From: Rhodoblastus acidophilus
GTDB lineage: Bacteria; Pseudomonadota; Alphaproteobacteria; Rhizobiales; Beijerinckiaceae
NCBI RefSeq assembly: GCF_900187365.1
Contig: NZ_FYDG01000002.1
Span: 372,001 to 436,000 of the forward strand
Direction of reading: 5' to 3'
Length of the DNA stretch: 64,000 bases
Positions 27,110 through 34,323 of this stretch are shown one piece after another; the stretch's first letter is position 1; every line of letters starts with the position of its first letter. The notes under the pieces are model-generated. The model made no database searches. It had not been told where the DNA came from and worked only from the letters and a program-made list of their open reading frames with translations. A program made the translations under genes and the position numbers.

Positions 27110-28564
27110 TCAGTCGTGGATGAAGCCGACGCGGCCGCTGAAATGCTTGGCGGCTTCGGGATTGTCGGTGGTCGAATAGAGCTTGTTGACGCGGCCGAGC
27201 AGCCAGGCCTGCGGGTCGTTGGAGTCGGCGTAATTGTCGTCCGGCCGGGCCAGGGCGTTCGGCCCCACCGATTTGGCGATATAGGGCGTGACGATGATCA
27301 TCAGCTCGGTTTCCTGGCGCTGGTAGTCGCGCGAGCGGAACAGCGAGCCGAGGATCGGCAGGTTCATCACGCCGGGCACGCCATTGATCGACTGGTTGGT
27401 GTTGGACTGGATCAGGCCGGCGGTGGCGATGGAGCCGCCGGTGGGCAATTCCACCGTGGTCTCATGCCGGCGGGTGCGGAAACCGGGCGCGGACACCGTG
27501 CCGGTCGAGACCGTGGTGGACGGATCGATTTCGGCGACCTCGGTGGCGAGGCGCAGCGAGATGCGGCCGGCGGACAGGACGATGGGCGTGAAGTTGAGCG
27601 TGACGCCATAAGTCTTGTAGGTGACGCTCACAAGGCAGTTGCTGGTCTGGCCCTGGCCCGAGCAGGTCGTGCCCGAGGAGATCGGCACCTCGCCGCCGAC
27701 GGTGAATTTCGCGCTTTCGCCGGAGACGGCGGTGACCGTCGGCTCCGCCAGCACGCGGGCGACGCCGTTGCGCTCGAACGCCTGCAGCGTCTGGGACAGC
27801 GAATTGCCGCCGCCGAAATTGCTCTTGGTGGTCAGCGCGCCCGAACTATAGGACTGGCCGTTCAGCGCGAACGGATTGTCCTGCACGAACTTGCCCCAGT
27901 TGCCGGCGAGGGTGGAGGCGGTGACGCCGAGCTGCTTGGTGACCGTGCGCTGGACCTCGGCGATGGTGACCTTGATCATCACCTGGTCGCGGCCGCGGAT
28001 GGTCATGGCGTTGATGGTCTGGCCGAGCTGCTGGCCGCCCGCCCCGCCGCCGCCGTTGGCGCTCTGCACGAAGCCCTTGGCGACATCCATCGCGGTCTGC
28101 ATGTCGGCGGCGGAATCGACCTCGCCGGTCAGGATGATCGAATCGTTCACCGTCCGCGCCACCACCTTGCTGCTGGGCATGGCGGCGCGCAAAATATCCT
28201 GCAATTCGGCGATGTCGCGGCCGATCGACAGTTCGAGCGAGGCGATGCGCCGGCCCTGCTTGTCCATGGCGTAGATCGTGGTCTGGCCGGCGGATTGTCC
28301 GATCACGTAAATCTTTTTGGCGGAACGGACCACCGCATTGGCGACGGCCGGGTTGCCGACGAAAATTTCGCCCGCCTCGACGGGCAGTTCCAGAATGACC
28401 GACTTGCCGACGCCCATGTTGACGTGGCGCGCGCCGCGATCGCTGGTGAACCTGACGATCTCGCCATCGCCGATGTTCGCGGCGCGCACCGGCGCGAGCG
28501 CAGGGCTGGACAGGCCGAGCAGAACCGACAGTCCGGCGATCAGCCAGGGACGCGTCATGTGCAT
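27110..28564 (-). CDS. cpaC: Outer-membrane secretin CpaC/RcpA
   Basis: A 484-residue secretin forming the outer-membrane pore. It has a signal peptide to about residue 29, a pilus-formation N-domain (about 35-110, KSVILELPVEAGEIFVGNPAVANAVV), a BON-like segment (about 115-180) and a C-terminal secretin domain. The secretin domain contains VPGVMNLPILGSLFRSRDYQ and ELMIIVTPYIAKS. The ATG at 28564 is chosen because GGAG lies nine bases upstream; the in-frame TTG at 28579 overlaps that site. It lies between cpaB and cpaD. Confidence 0.95.
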   Translation of the reverse strand: MHMTRPWLIAGLSVLLGLSSPALAPVRAANIGDGEIVRFTSDRGARHVNMGVGKSVILELPVEAGEIFVGNPAVANAVVRSAKKIYVIGQSAGQTTIYAMDKQGRRIASLELSIGRDIAELQDILRAAMPSSKVVARTVNDSIILTGEVDSAADMQTAMDVAKGFVQSANGGGGAGGQQLGQTINAMTIRGRDQVMIKVTIAEVQRTVTKQLGVTASTLAGNWGKFVQDNPFALNGQSYSSGALTTKSNFGGGNSLSQTLQAFERNGVARVLAEPTVTAVSGESAKFTVGGEVPISSGTTCSGQGQTSNCLVSVTYKTYGVTLNFTPIVLSAGRISLRLATEVAEIDPSTTVSTGTVSAPGFRTRRHETTVELPTGGSIATAGLIQSNTNQSINGVPGVMNLPILGSLFRSRDYQRQETELMIIVTPYIAKSVGPNALARPDDNYADSNDPQAWLLGRVNKLYSTTDNPEAAKHFSGRVGFIHD

Positions 28565-28616
28565 TTGCTTCAACTCCAAGGGGCGGCGCTCGCGAGACTC
28601 AAGGCGAGCGGGCGGC

Positions 28617-29432
28617 TCATTTGCCGCGAGACTGGGTGGCGATTCCGGCGCGCACGATGGTCACGCCGCGATCACGGATCTGCTGGGCGGAGGAAACCGA
28701 TCCGCCGGCCTGTTTGGCGCTGTCCTGCATCGAGCGCAGGATCAGCGACAACTGGCCGATGCGCTGCGCGAGAATGACCGTTTCGGCCTGGCGGGGATCG
28801 AGTTCGAGCGTCGCCGTCGATCCGCCGGCGGTGGGGGGGCCGCCCTTGTCGTTGGCGTTCTGGCCGATCGCGAGCACGCGCACATTGGTGACGAGCGTTT
28901 CCGAGACGAAGGCGTCGCCCGCCCCGCTCTTGGCGGCGTCGTCGTCGCGATAGATGTGCACCACATCGACGCGGTCGTTGGGCAGAACGAAATTGCCGGC
29001 GGTGGTGGCGCCGCTGCCCTCGATATTGATGGCGACGGCGCGGTAACCGGGCGCCAGCACGGCGGACAGGAAGCCCGAGGACGCGCCCTTGAACAGCCGT
29101 TCGGCGCGCATGGGCTCGCCGGTAAGGAACGACCCGCGCACGACGGAGTCCTTGATCTCGTCCACCGCATTGGGGCGTTCGGCCTTGCGGATCACGCCCT
29201 GAATCGGCGAATCCTTCGGCCAGTCCTGCCAGGCCACATCGGTGGGCTGGATCACCGAGCCGAAATTCAACTCATGCGCCGCGACCAGAATCTGTTCCTT
29301 GGCGACCGGCGGCGGCGCGACCGCGATCGGCGCGGGCGCCGGGGCCGGCTCCGGCTTGTCCAAAACCAGGTAAATGGCGGTCAACCCGCAAACCGCTACA
29401 AATCCCAAAGAAATCAGCCGGGCTTTTTTCAT
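28617..29432 (-). CDS. cpaB: Pilus assembly protein CpaB/RcpC
   Basis: A 271-residue protein with an N-terminal signal/anchor helix (about 7-24), a Pro/Ala linker, and an SAF domain (about 45-110, ILVAAHELNFGSVIQPTDVAWQDWP) followed by the RcpC/CpaB domain. CpaB is periplasmic and works with the CpaC secretin. First gene of the seven-gene minus-strand unit. Confidence 0.93.
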   Translation of the reverse strand: MKKARLISLGFVAVCGLTAIYLVLDKPEPAPAPAPIAVAPPPVAKEQILVAAHELNFGSVIQPTDVAWQDWPKDSPIQGVIRKAERPNAVDEIKDSVVRGSFLTGEPMRAERLFKGASSGFLSAVLAPGYRAVAINIEGSGATTAGNFVLPNDRVDVVHIYRDDDAAKSGAGDAFVSETLVTNVRVLAIGQNANDKGGPPTAGGSTATLELDPRQAETVILAQRIGQLSLILRSMQDSAKQAGGSVSSAQQIRDRGVTIVRAGIATQSRGK

Positions 29433-29494
29433 GGCTTTTCAGTGATCCAGCATGTGCCCCGGTTGGAGCGCCTTGATGAATTCAAGCAGCGAAA

Positions 29495-29511
29495 GGTCAA
29501 ATTAAGGTTAA
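29495..29511 (-). promoter_or_regulatory. Possible -35 element and CtrA-like motif for the cpaB operon
   Basis: On the minus strand TTAACCTTAA is followed by TTGACC, about 65-80 bases before the cpaB ATG. TTAACC resembles the CtrA half-site TTAACCAT known to control pilus genes in Caulobacter. No strong -10 is visible. Confidence 0.3.
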
Positions 29512-29726
29512 TGGATCGTGAGCAATCTTACGCATCGTAAAAGAGCGGCCCGCTGCGACGCCGCCAAACCGGGCGGCGCGCGCGGGCGGCGCGCAGTTCC
29601 CCTCTCACAAGGCCCTGTTCACGCTTGCGAAGTCTTTGGCGCGGCGCCGGGCGCCGCGTGCGCGAGCCCTGGCCGACTTCCCTAGAGGAAAGTTTGCATT
29701 CCCCTCAAATGGGCGCCCCCGCAACG

Positions 29727-29752
29727 CAAAAGAGCCGGTCAAACCGACCGGC
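29727..29752 (-). terminator. Rho-independent terminator after cpaA
   Basis: GCCGGTC (29734-29740) pairs perfectly with GACCGGC (29746-29752) across a five-base loop. On the minus strand the hairpin is followed by TCTTTTG. It lies 25 bases past the cpaA stop and separates cpaA from the cpaB operon. Confidence 0.8.
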
Positions 29753-29776
29753 CCTTCACTCAGATCAGGCGTTGGA

Positions 29777-30283
29777 TCAGGCGCCGAGCGTGCGCAAGAA
29801 CAGCTGCGATTCCGGATAAAGCAGGATGCCGGTGATCGCCAGCGCGATGCCATAGGGCGCGCCAACCTTTGCGTCATGGAGGCGGTCGATCCAGGCGCGG
29901 CCGCGCGCCCAGACCGGCAACGGCAATTTACGAAAGGCGAGGATGCCCAGGGTGAGCGCGCCGCCGATCAGCGAGGCGATCAGACCATATTCGGCGAGAT
30001 GCTCGAAGCCGAGCCAGACGGCGGTGGTCGCGGCGAATTTGGCGTCGCCCCCGCCGATCTGGCCGAGGGCGAACAAGGCGAAGGTGATCGCGAGCACGCA
30101 CAGGCCGCAGGCCAGATGCAGCAGAATGGTCTGCAGCGGCAAGCCGAGCAGCGCCGCAAGCGCCAGGAAGGCGACGACCAGGACGACCGAGATCCAGTTC
30201 GCGATCGTCATCGTGAACAGATCCGAAAAGGCCGCATAGGCCATCAGGACGGGGAAGACGACGAGGATAAGAGAATCGAGCAT
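29777..30283 (-). CDS. cpaA: Prepilin peptidase CpaA/TadV
   Basis: A 168-residue A24-family aspartate protease with about six helices and no N-terminal methylase domain, the short TadV form. Catalytic Asp candidates are in AYAAFSDLFTMTIANW (Asp21) and the conserved GGGDAKFAA (GGGD). It cleaves the leader of Flp pilins and TadE/F pseudopilins. It has its own terminator and is separated from flp1 by 112 bases. Confidence 0.93.
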   Translation of the reverse strand: MLDSLILVVFPVLMAYAAFSDLFTMTIANWISVVLVVAFLALAALLGLPLQTILLHLACGLCVLAITFALFALGQIGGGDAKFAATTAVWLGFEHLAEYGLIASLIGGALTLGILAFRKLPLPVWARGRAWIDRLHDAKVGAPYGIALAITGILLYPESQLFLRTLGA

Positions 30284-30395
30284 GGGGCATCCGGAGTCGA
30301 GTCGGCGCAGGCATCATCGCCGGCGCCAGTGAACCATTCGTTACCCCCGCGCGGATTTCCGCAACGGCGCCCCGCAACAGCCGACGAGACGGCGC

Positions 30396-30560
30396 TCAGT
30401 TGAGGCCGTTGGAAATGGCCAGAAATTTGGCGTTGAGCTTCGAGCCGACCGCCGAGAGCGTGGTGATGGCGGCGACCGAGATCAACGCGGCGATCAAACC
30501 ATATTCGATGGCCGTTGCGCCGGACTGATCCTTGAGGAAACGGATGAGCAGCGACTTCAT
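30396..30560 (-). CDS. Flp/Fap-type pilin, copy 1
   Basis: A 54-residue prepilin, MKSLLIRFLKDQSG followed by ATAIEYGLIAALISVAAI. The prepilin peptidase site lies after Gly14 with Glu19 at +5 and Tyr20, the Flp hallmark; the hydrophobic helix follows. CAGGAG six bases before the ATG sets the start, although the frame stays open about 87 bases further upstream. Residues 30-54 differ from copy 2, which is 291 bases upstream on the same strand. Confidence 0.93.
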   Translation of the reverse strand: MKSLLIRFLKDQSGATAIEYGLIAALISVAAITTLSAVGSKLNAKFLAISNGLN

Positions 30561-30678
30561 GACAGGCTCCTGCGTAGGAACGGGATCGGCGTCAGGTCTT
30601 CGAGACCCAGCAGCCAGCGCAACATATCCCCCACCCATTTCACCCAAGTTAAGGAGCGGATTTTTCTTGCACTTCCGT

Positions 30679-30694
30679 ATCTCTACGTAGAGAT
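30679..30694. promoter_or_regulatory. 16-bp perfect palindrome upstream of flp copy 1
   Basis: ATCTCTACGTAGAGAT is a perfect palindrome about 119 bases before the copy 1 start, in an AT-richer stretch between the copy 2 terminator and copy 1. It has no loop or T-run, so it looks like an operator rather than a terminator. Confidence 0.4.
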
Positions 30695-30786
30695 TTGCTC
30701 TGGATTACGCTGGTCAATTCTATGACTATACGTCAGCGCAATTCGCGCGCCGCCCGCCTTCGCCGTCGACCGCGCCCGCGCAGACG

Positions 30787-30817
30787 CAAAAAAGGCCTCC
30801 GGCGAGAGCCGGAGGCC
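30787..30817 (-). terminator. Rho-independent terminator after flp copy 2
   Basis: A perfect 10-bp stem GGCCTCCGGC/GCCGGAGGCC (30794-30803 with 30808-30817), loop GAGA, is followed on the minus strand by six T. It lies 34 bases past the copy 2 stop and insulates the two pilin genes. Confidence 0.9.
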
Positions 30818-30850
30818 GTGAATTCCAGCCGCCAGAGCGGCCAGCGGGGA

Positions 30851-31015
30851 TCAGTTCAGGCCGTTGGAGATGGCGACGAACTTGCCGTTCAGCTTGGTGC
30901 CGACGGTGGTCAGGGTGGCGATCGCAACGACGGAGATGAGGGCGGCGATCAGGCCATATTCGATGGCGGTGGCGCCGGACTCATCCTTCACGAAACGAGC
31001 GAAAAGCGACTTCAT
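30851..31015 (-). CDS. Flp/Fap-type pilin, copy 2
   Basis: A 54-residue prepilin, MKSLFARFVKDESG then ATAIEYGLIAALISVVAI; same cleavage site (after Gly14) and +5 Glu as copy 1. It ends in the same ISNGLN tail. It has a dedicated strong terminator and a long upstream region, the pattern expected for the major, highly expressed pilin; this role is inferred. Confidence 0.94.
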   Translation of the reverse strand: MKSLFARFVKDESGATAIEYGLIAALISVVAIATLTTVGTKLNGKFVAISNGLN

Positions 31016-31345
31016 GACTTACTCCTGATTCGAAGGTATCAGCCCCAGGAACTGCTCGGGACCGGTGCTGACAAGGCGAAGCTACAGTTGAAGCTGTTGC
31101 CGTTGAGTTAACAAGACTGGGGAATTGGCCATGACGCTGCGTCAACTAGGCCCACAGATGATTTGCGCAGTTAACAAATCCAGGACGATTTGTCATAGCG
31201 CGCGTCGAAGCCGTTGAATTCAAGAACGGAACTCGCAAACACGCCGCGCTTCGCCTGCAAAAACGAGGCTCAGCGGTCATTTAGTCTTCATTCACCAAAT
31301 TCGGCTTTAATCGACGCCAAACAGGTTATCGGGTTGGAGACAGAC
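31016..31345. other. Divergent regulatory region between flp copy 2 and the pilus N-domain gene
   Basis: The 330 bases are AT-richer than neighbouring genes. Two AGTTAACAA motifs (GTTAAC cores at 31107-31112 and 31170-31175) flank a perfect 6+1+6 inverted repeat TGACGC-T-GCGTCA (31132-31144). This is likely the control region for both divergent pilus units. No gene is seen in it. Confidence 0.5.
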
Positions 31346-31831
31346 ATGCCTTTTGACGCAGCCGCGCGGGTGGTCGGACGGGCGATCGTCCTTATGGGCC
31401 TCGCCGCGCCCGCTCTTGTCGCGCTGGCTCCCACGCCGGCCGCCGCCGGCGCGCGCGATCTGGTGACGGTCACGGTCGACCGCGCCCGCATCGCCCGCAT
31501 CCCCGACAAGACGCAGACGCTGGTGATCGGCCAGCCGGGCATCGCCGACGTCACCATGCTCAAGAACAGCGGCATGGGCGTGATCACCGGCAAAAGCTTC
31601 GGCGAAACCAATCTGATCGCGCTCGACGGCGACGGCAACATGCTGGGGGAATGGACCATCCGGGTCGGCGCCGAAAAAGCCGATTTGCTGGTGCAGAACG
31701 GGCTTAACCGCGAAAGCTACATTTGCGCGCCGAACTGCCTGCCCACGGTCGAATTGTCCGACAGCAAGGCGGTGGCCTCCGACCGCGCCGGCGCCGTCTC
31801 GGCGCATTCGATCTTTTCCGCCGGCAAATGA
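31346..31831 (+). CDS. Secreted stand-alone pilus-formation N-domain protein
   Basis: A 161-residue protein: a signal peptide to about residue 34 (ends in TPAAAGA), then a domain like the N-terminus of CpaC secretins. The core runs from ARIARIPDKTQTLVIGQPGI through MGVITGKSFGETNLIALDGDG to EWTIRVG at about residues 46-108. There is no secretin pore. A Cys pair (ICAPNC) lies in the C-terminal tail. GGAGA six bases before the ATG sets the start. It is divergent from flp copy 2 and precedes tadE, so it probably acts in the periplasm on the Tad secretin. Confidence 0.8.
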   Translation: MPFDAAARVVGRAIVLMGLAAPALVALAPTPAAAGARDLVTVTVDRARIARIPDKTQTLVIGQPGIADVTMLKNSGMGVITGKSFGETNLIALDGDGNMLGEWTIRVGAEKADLLVQNGLNRESYICAPNCLPTVELSDSKAVASDRAGAVSAHSIFSAGK

Positions 31832-31959
31832 CGCCGGCGCGCCGCGTTCGATCTGCTTGAGTAACCAAACGGAAACGTTGTTCCGCCAAGCTCTTTTCTT
31901 GAAAACGGGGCGAATGCTTGACGACGTTTCCCCGGTGATCGCGTAGCGAGGATCGGCGG

Positions 31960-32607
31960 TTGACAACACAGGGGAACGCCGCGGCCGAAGCCCAACCGAA
32001 GCGTCGCGGGGCGCTGGCGCGCCTGGCCCGCGACCGTCGCGGCGTCGCCGCGCTGGAATTCGCCATGGTGTCGATCCCGTTTCTCGGGCTTTTGTGCGCG
32101 ATTTTCGAAACGGCCTTCGTGTTTTACACCCATGAAGTGTTCGACACGACCGTCGCCAATGTGGCGCGGCAGATCCTCGTCAACCAATATGCCTCGACGA
32201 CGCCGACGACGGCGGATTTCCTCAGCGCGGGGTCGGCGACGGGCGCCAACGGCTATAGCCTGTGCGGCTCGCTGCCCAGCTATTTCCAATGCGCCAACAT
32301 CCGCGTCAACGTCTCGGCCACCGCGGCGGGCGGCGCGTTCTCCTCGCTCGCCGGCGCGATCACCGACGATTTCATCGCCCACCCCTCCGCCAACGTCAAT
32401 CTTGGCGCGCCCGGGTCGATCGTGGTGTTCCAGGCGTTCTACGCCATGCCGATCTATCTGTCGGTTCTGCTGGCCAGCGGAAGCAACGGCAACCAGGCCG
32501 CCAATCTCTACGCCCGGCCGTCGCGCATGGTGATCAACAATCCAATCGGCTCCGGGCTGGTCCACAAGGTCTATTCTGTCGTCGTGTTCAGGAACGAGCC
32601 GTCATGA
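31960..32607 (+). CDS. tadE: TadE-family pseudopilin
   Basis: A 215-residue pseudopilin: basic N-terminus, then RRG followed by VAALEFAMVSIPFLGLL. The processing site is after Gly28, with Glu33 at +5 and a hydrophobic helix to about residue 55. The periplasmic domain includes a Cys pair (near CGSLPSYFQC). CpaA should process it. The only reasonable start is TTG 31960, with GAGGA upstream. Its stop overlaps the next start (ATGA). Confidence 0.87.
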   Translation: MTTQGNAAAEAQPKRRGALARLARDRRGVAALEFAMVSIPFLGLLCAIFETAFVFYTHEVFDTTVANVARQILVNQYASTTPTTADFLSAGSATGANGYSLCGSLPSYFQCANIRVNVSATAAGGAFSSLAGAITDDFIAHPSANVNLGAPGSIVVFQAFYAMPIYLSVLLASGSNGNQAANLYARPSRMVINNPIGSGLVHKVYSVVVFRNEPS

Positions 32608-33383
32608 CCAAAGGATTTGGCGAGCTCAGGCGCCTTGGCGCTTTCGCGCGCGCCCGCGCCGGCGTCGCGGCGGTGGAATTCGCCTTCATCCTGCCGCTGA
32701 TGCTCGTGCTCTATTTCGGCTTGGCCGTGCTCGGCCAGGGCCTTGAGGTCGGCCGCAAGGTGCAGTCGGCCTCGCGCACGCTGGCGGATCTCACCTCGCA
32801 GCAATTGCCGTCGACCGCGAATTGCACCCCTTGCGTCGTCGACGCCGACCTCACCGATTTCTACGCCGGCGCGCAACTGGTGCTGACGCCTTTCGCGGCC
32901 ACGACCCTGAGCGCCACCCTGAGCGAGGTGATTTTCTACAACGCCACCTCCAGCGCCACCAGCGGCTGCTGCAAGGCGCGGGTGATGTGGAGCGTCGGCT
33001 TCGGCGCCAGCCCGACGCTGCGCGCCTGCGGCGTCGCCGGATTGACGGCGGTCGCCAACGGCGTCAACGGCGCCGGCGTCATGCCGGTGGGCAATTATCC
33101 GGGCGGCGCCCAAGGCGCGGCCGTGGCGGCGGGAACGGCCAACAGCACCGCCTATTATGTGATCGTCGCCGACGTCACCTACCAGTTCAAGCCCGGCTAC
33201 GATTTCAAGCTGTTCAACTGGGGCTCCGACGCCCATGGCGGCGCCGGCTACACCATCAGCCAGACCACCTACATGATCCCGCGCTACAGCGCGACCAAGC
33301 CGATCAAATGGACGCCGGGCGGCGTGATTTCCAGCGCCAATTATAGAAGCTGCGTCTCGGGCGTCGACTATTACGCACCGTAA
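32604..33383 (+). CDS. tadF: TadE/TadF-family pseudopilin
   Basis: A 259-residue protein with FARARAG followed by VAAVEFAFILPLMLVLYFGL. The processing site is after Gly20, with Glu25 at +5, the same type as TadE, and the domain beyond residue 45 is periplasmic. It is Cys-rich (CTPC, GCC, RACG, YRSC). It overlaps tadE by four bases and ends the plus-strand pilus unit. TadE versus TadF naming is by order and size only. Confidence 0.85.
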   Translation: MTKGFGELRRLGAFARARAGVAAVEFAFILPLMLVLYFGLAVLGQGLEVGRKVQSASRTLADLTSQQLPSTANCTPCVVDADLTDFYAGAQLVLTPFAATTLSATLSEVIFYNATSSATSGCCKARVMWSVGFGASPTLRACGVAGLTAVANGVNGAGVMPVGNYPGGAQGAAVAAGTANSTAYYVIVADVTYQFKPGYDFKLFNWGSDAHGGAGYTISQTTYMIPRYSATKPIKWTPGGVISSANYRSCVSGVDYYAP

Positions 33384-33560
33384 GCTTGAACCTTGCCAAA
33401 TTTTATCCCGGCGGCGCGAAAAACTTGATCTTCACAAGGATCGCATCAATATTGCCGTGAATACGTGTTCCTTTTTCTCAGCTTGGCTGGTATGGATTTG
33501 TCACATTCGTCTGTTATCACCCCGGCGACCGCACCACTTCACGGGTGAGAGATTTTACCG

Positions 33561-33782
33561 ATGCTCTACCATTTTCAAATCCTCGATTCCGAGGGCGTCC
33601 GCCGCGACGTCGAGTCCTTGCGTTTACCCAACCTCGACGCCGTCTGGGAGCGGATCGCCTCGATCGCTTCGGCGCGCGACGCCGAGGGGCGGCAGATCCG
33701 CGTGACCAACGAGGCCGGCGGCATCGTCGTGCTGGTCGGCGTCTGCACCGCCCGCCGCCTGCAAAAGCTGCGGGCCGCGTGA
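33561..33782 (+). CDS. DUF6894-like small protein
   Basis: A 73-residue soluble protein, MLYHFQILDSEGVRRDVESL at its start, with LPNLDAVWERIASIASARD and a C-terminal RRLQKLRAA. The pattern (YxFxIxD, then LPNLDAA, a helix, then a beta segment) is that of the DUF6894 proteins common in Hyphomicrobiales, whose function is unknown. GAGAG lies about eight bases before the ATG. It sits between the pilus locus and apaG. Confidence 0.65.
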   Translation: MLYHFQILDSEGVRRDVESLRLPNLDAVWERIASIASARDAEGRQIRVTNEAGGIVVLVGVCTARRLQKLRAA

Positions 33783-33834
33783 ATTTCGCAAAAACAGGCT
33801 CGACGGCGCGCCGATCCTGAGGCAGATTTTGCAC

Positions 33835-34227
33835 ATGTACCGCGCCGTGACCCAGAATATCGAAATCATCGCGCTCCCCCTGTACGCGCCCGAACGCAGC
33901 GCGCCGGAGGAGGGGCGCTATTTCTGGACCTACACGATCGAGATCGTGAACCACGGTCCCGTCCAGGTGCAGCTGGTGTCCCGCACCTGGAAGATCACCG
34001 ACGCCTCCGGCCGCGTCGAAATGGTGCGCGGCCCCGGCGTGGTCGGCGAGACGCCGATTCTCGAACCCGGCGGCAGTTTCCGCTATACGTCCGGTTGCGC
34101 CCTGACCACGGCGTCCGGCATCATGTCGGGCTCCTATCGGATGGTCGACTCCAATGGCTGCGCCTTTGACGCGGAAATTCCCGCCTTTTCTCTCGACAGC
34201 CCGGTCGAGCGGCGCGTTCTGAACTGA
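33835..34227 (+). CDS. apaG: Co2+/Mg2+ efflux-associated protein ApaG
   Basis: A 130-residue fibronectin-III-like protein: MYRAVTQNIEI start, PEEGRYFWTYTIEIVNHG core, and the GxGxxG-like GPGVVGETP (66-74). C-terminal GIMSGSYRMV completes the family pattern. ApaG is linked genetically to Co2+/Mg2+ homeostasis and Ap4A levels in enterobacteria; its mechanism is unresolved. ATG 33835 is chosen; TTG six bases upstream is closer to a GAGG site and cannot be excluded. Confidence 0.93.
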   Translation: MYRAVTQNIEIIALPLYAPERSAPEEGRYFWTYTIEIVNHGPVQVQLVSRTWKITDASGRVEMVRGPGVVGETPILEPGGSFRYTSGCALTTASGIMSGSYRMVDSNGCAFDAEIPAFSLDSPVERRVLN

Positions 34228-34323
34228 CGCCGCGGCGGCGGCTGGCGACTCCGCCGATCTCCAAGGTTGCCTTACAAAACCTGGCGCCTAAACTGTGTGT
34301 TCGCGCGCACCAGGGACGCAACC

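Larger units (their letters stand above)
29433..29776. other. Intergenic region upstream of cpaB
   Basis: Of the 344 bases, the cpaB-proximal part carries a possible promoter at about 29480-29511. On the minus strand, TTAACCTTAA (29511-29502) abuts TTGACC (29500-29495). The far end carries the cpaA terminator. The GC-rich middle (about 29540-29700) shows no recognisable gene or RNA. Confidence 0.5.

Noticed and set aside
24905-28777. Very long open frame (about 1290 codons) on the plus strand opposite the tad/cpa genes
   Set aside because: High-GC antisense frame: the minus strand holds complete, motif-bearing tadA, cpaE, cpaD and cpaC, and the plus frame is low-complexity Arg/Gly/His-rich without motifs. 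Similar long frames at 21550-25128 and 36032-38950 were rejected for the same reason.
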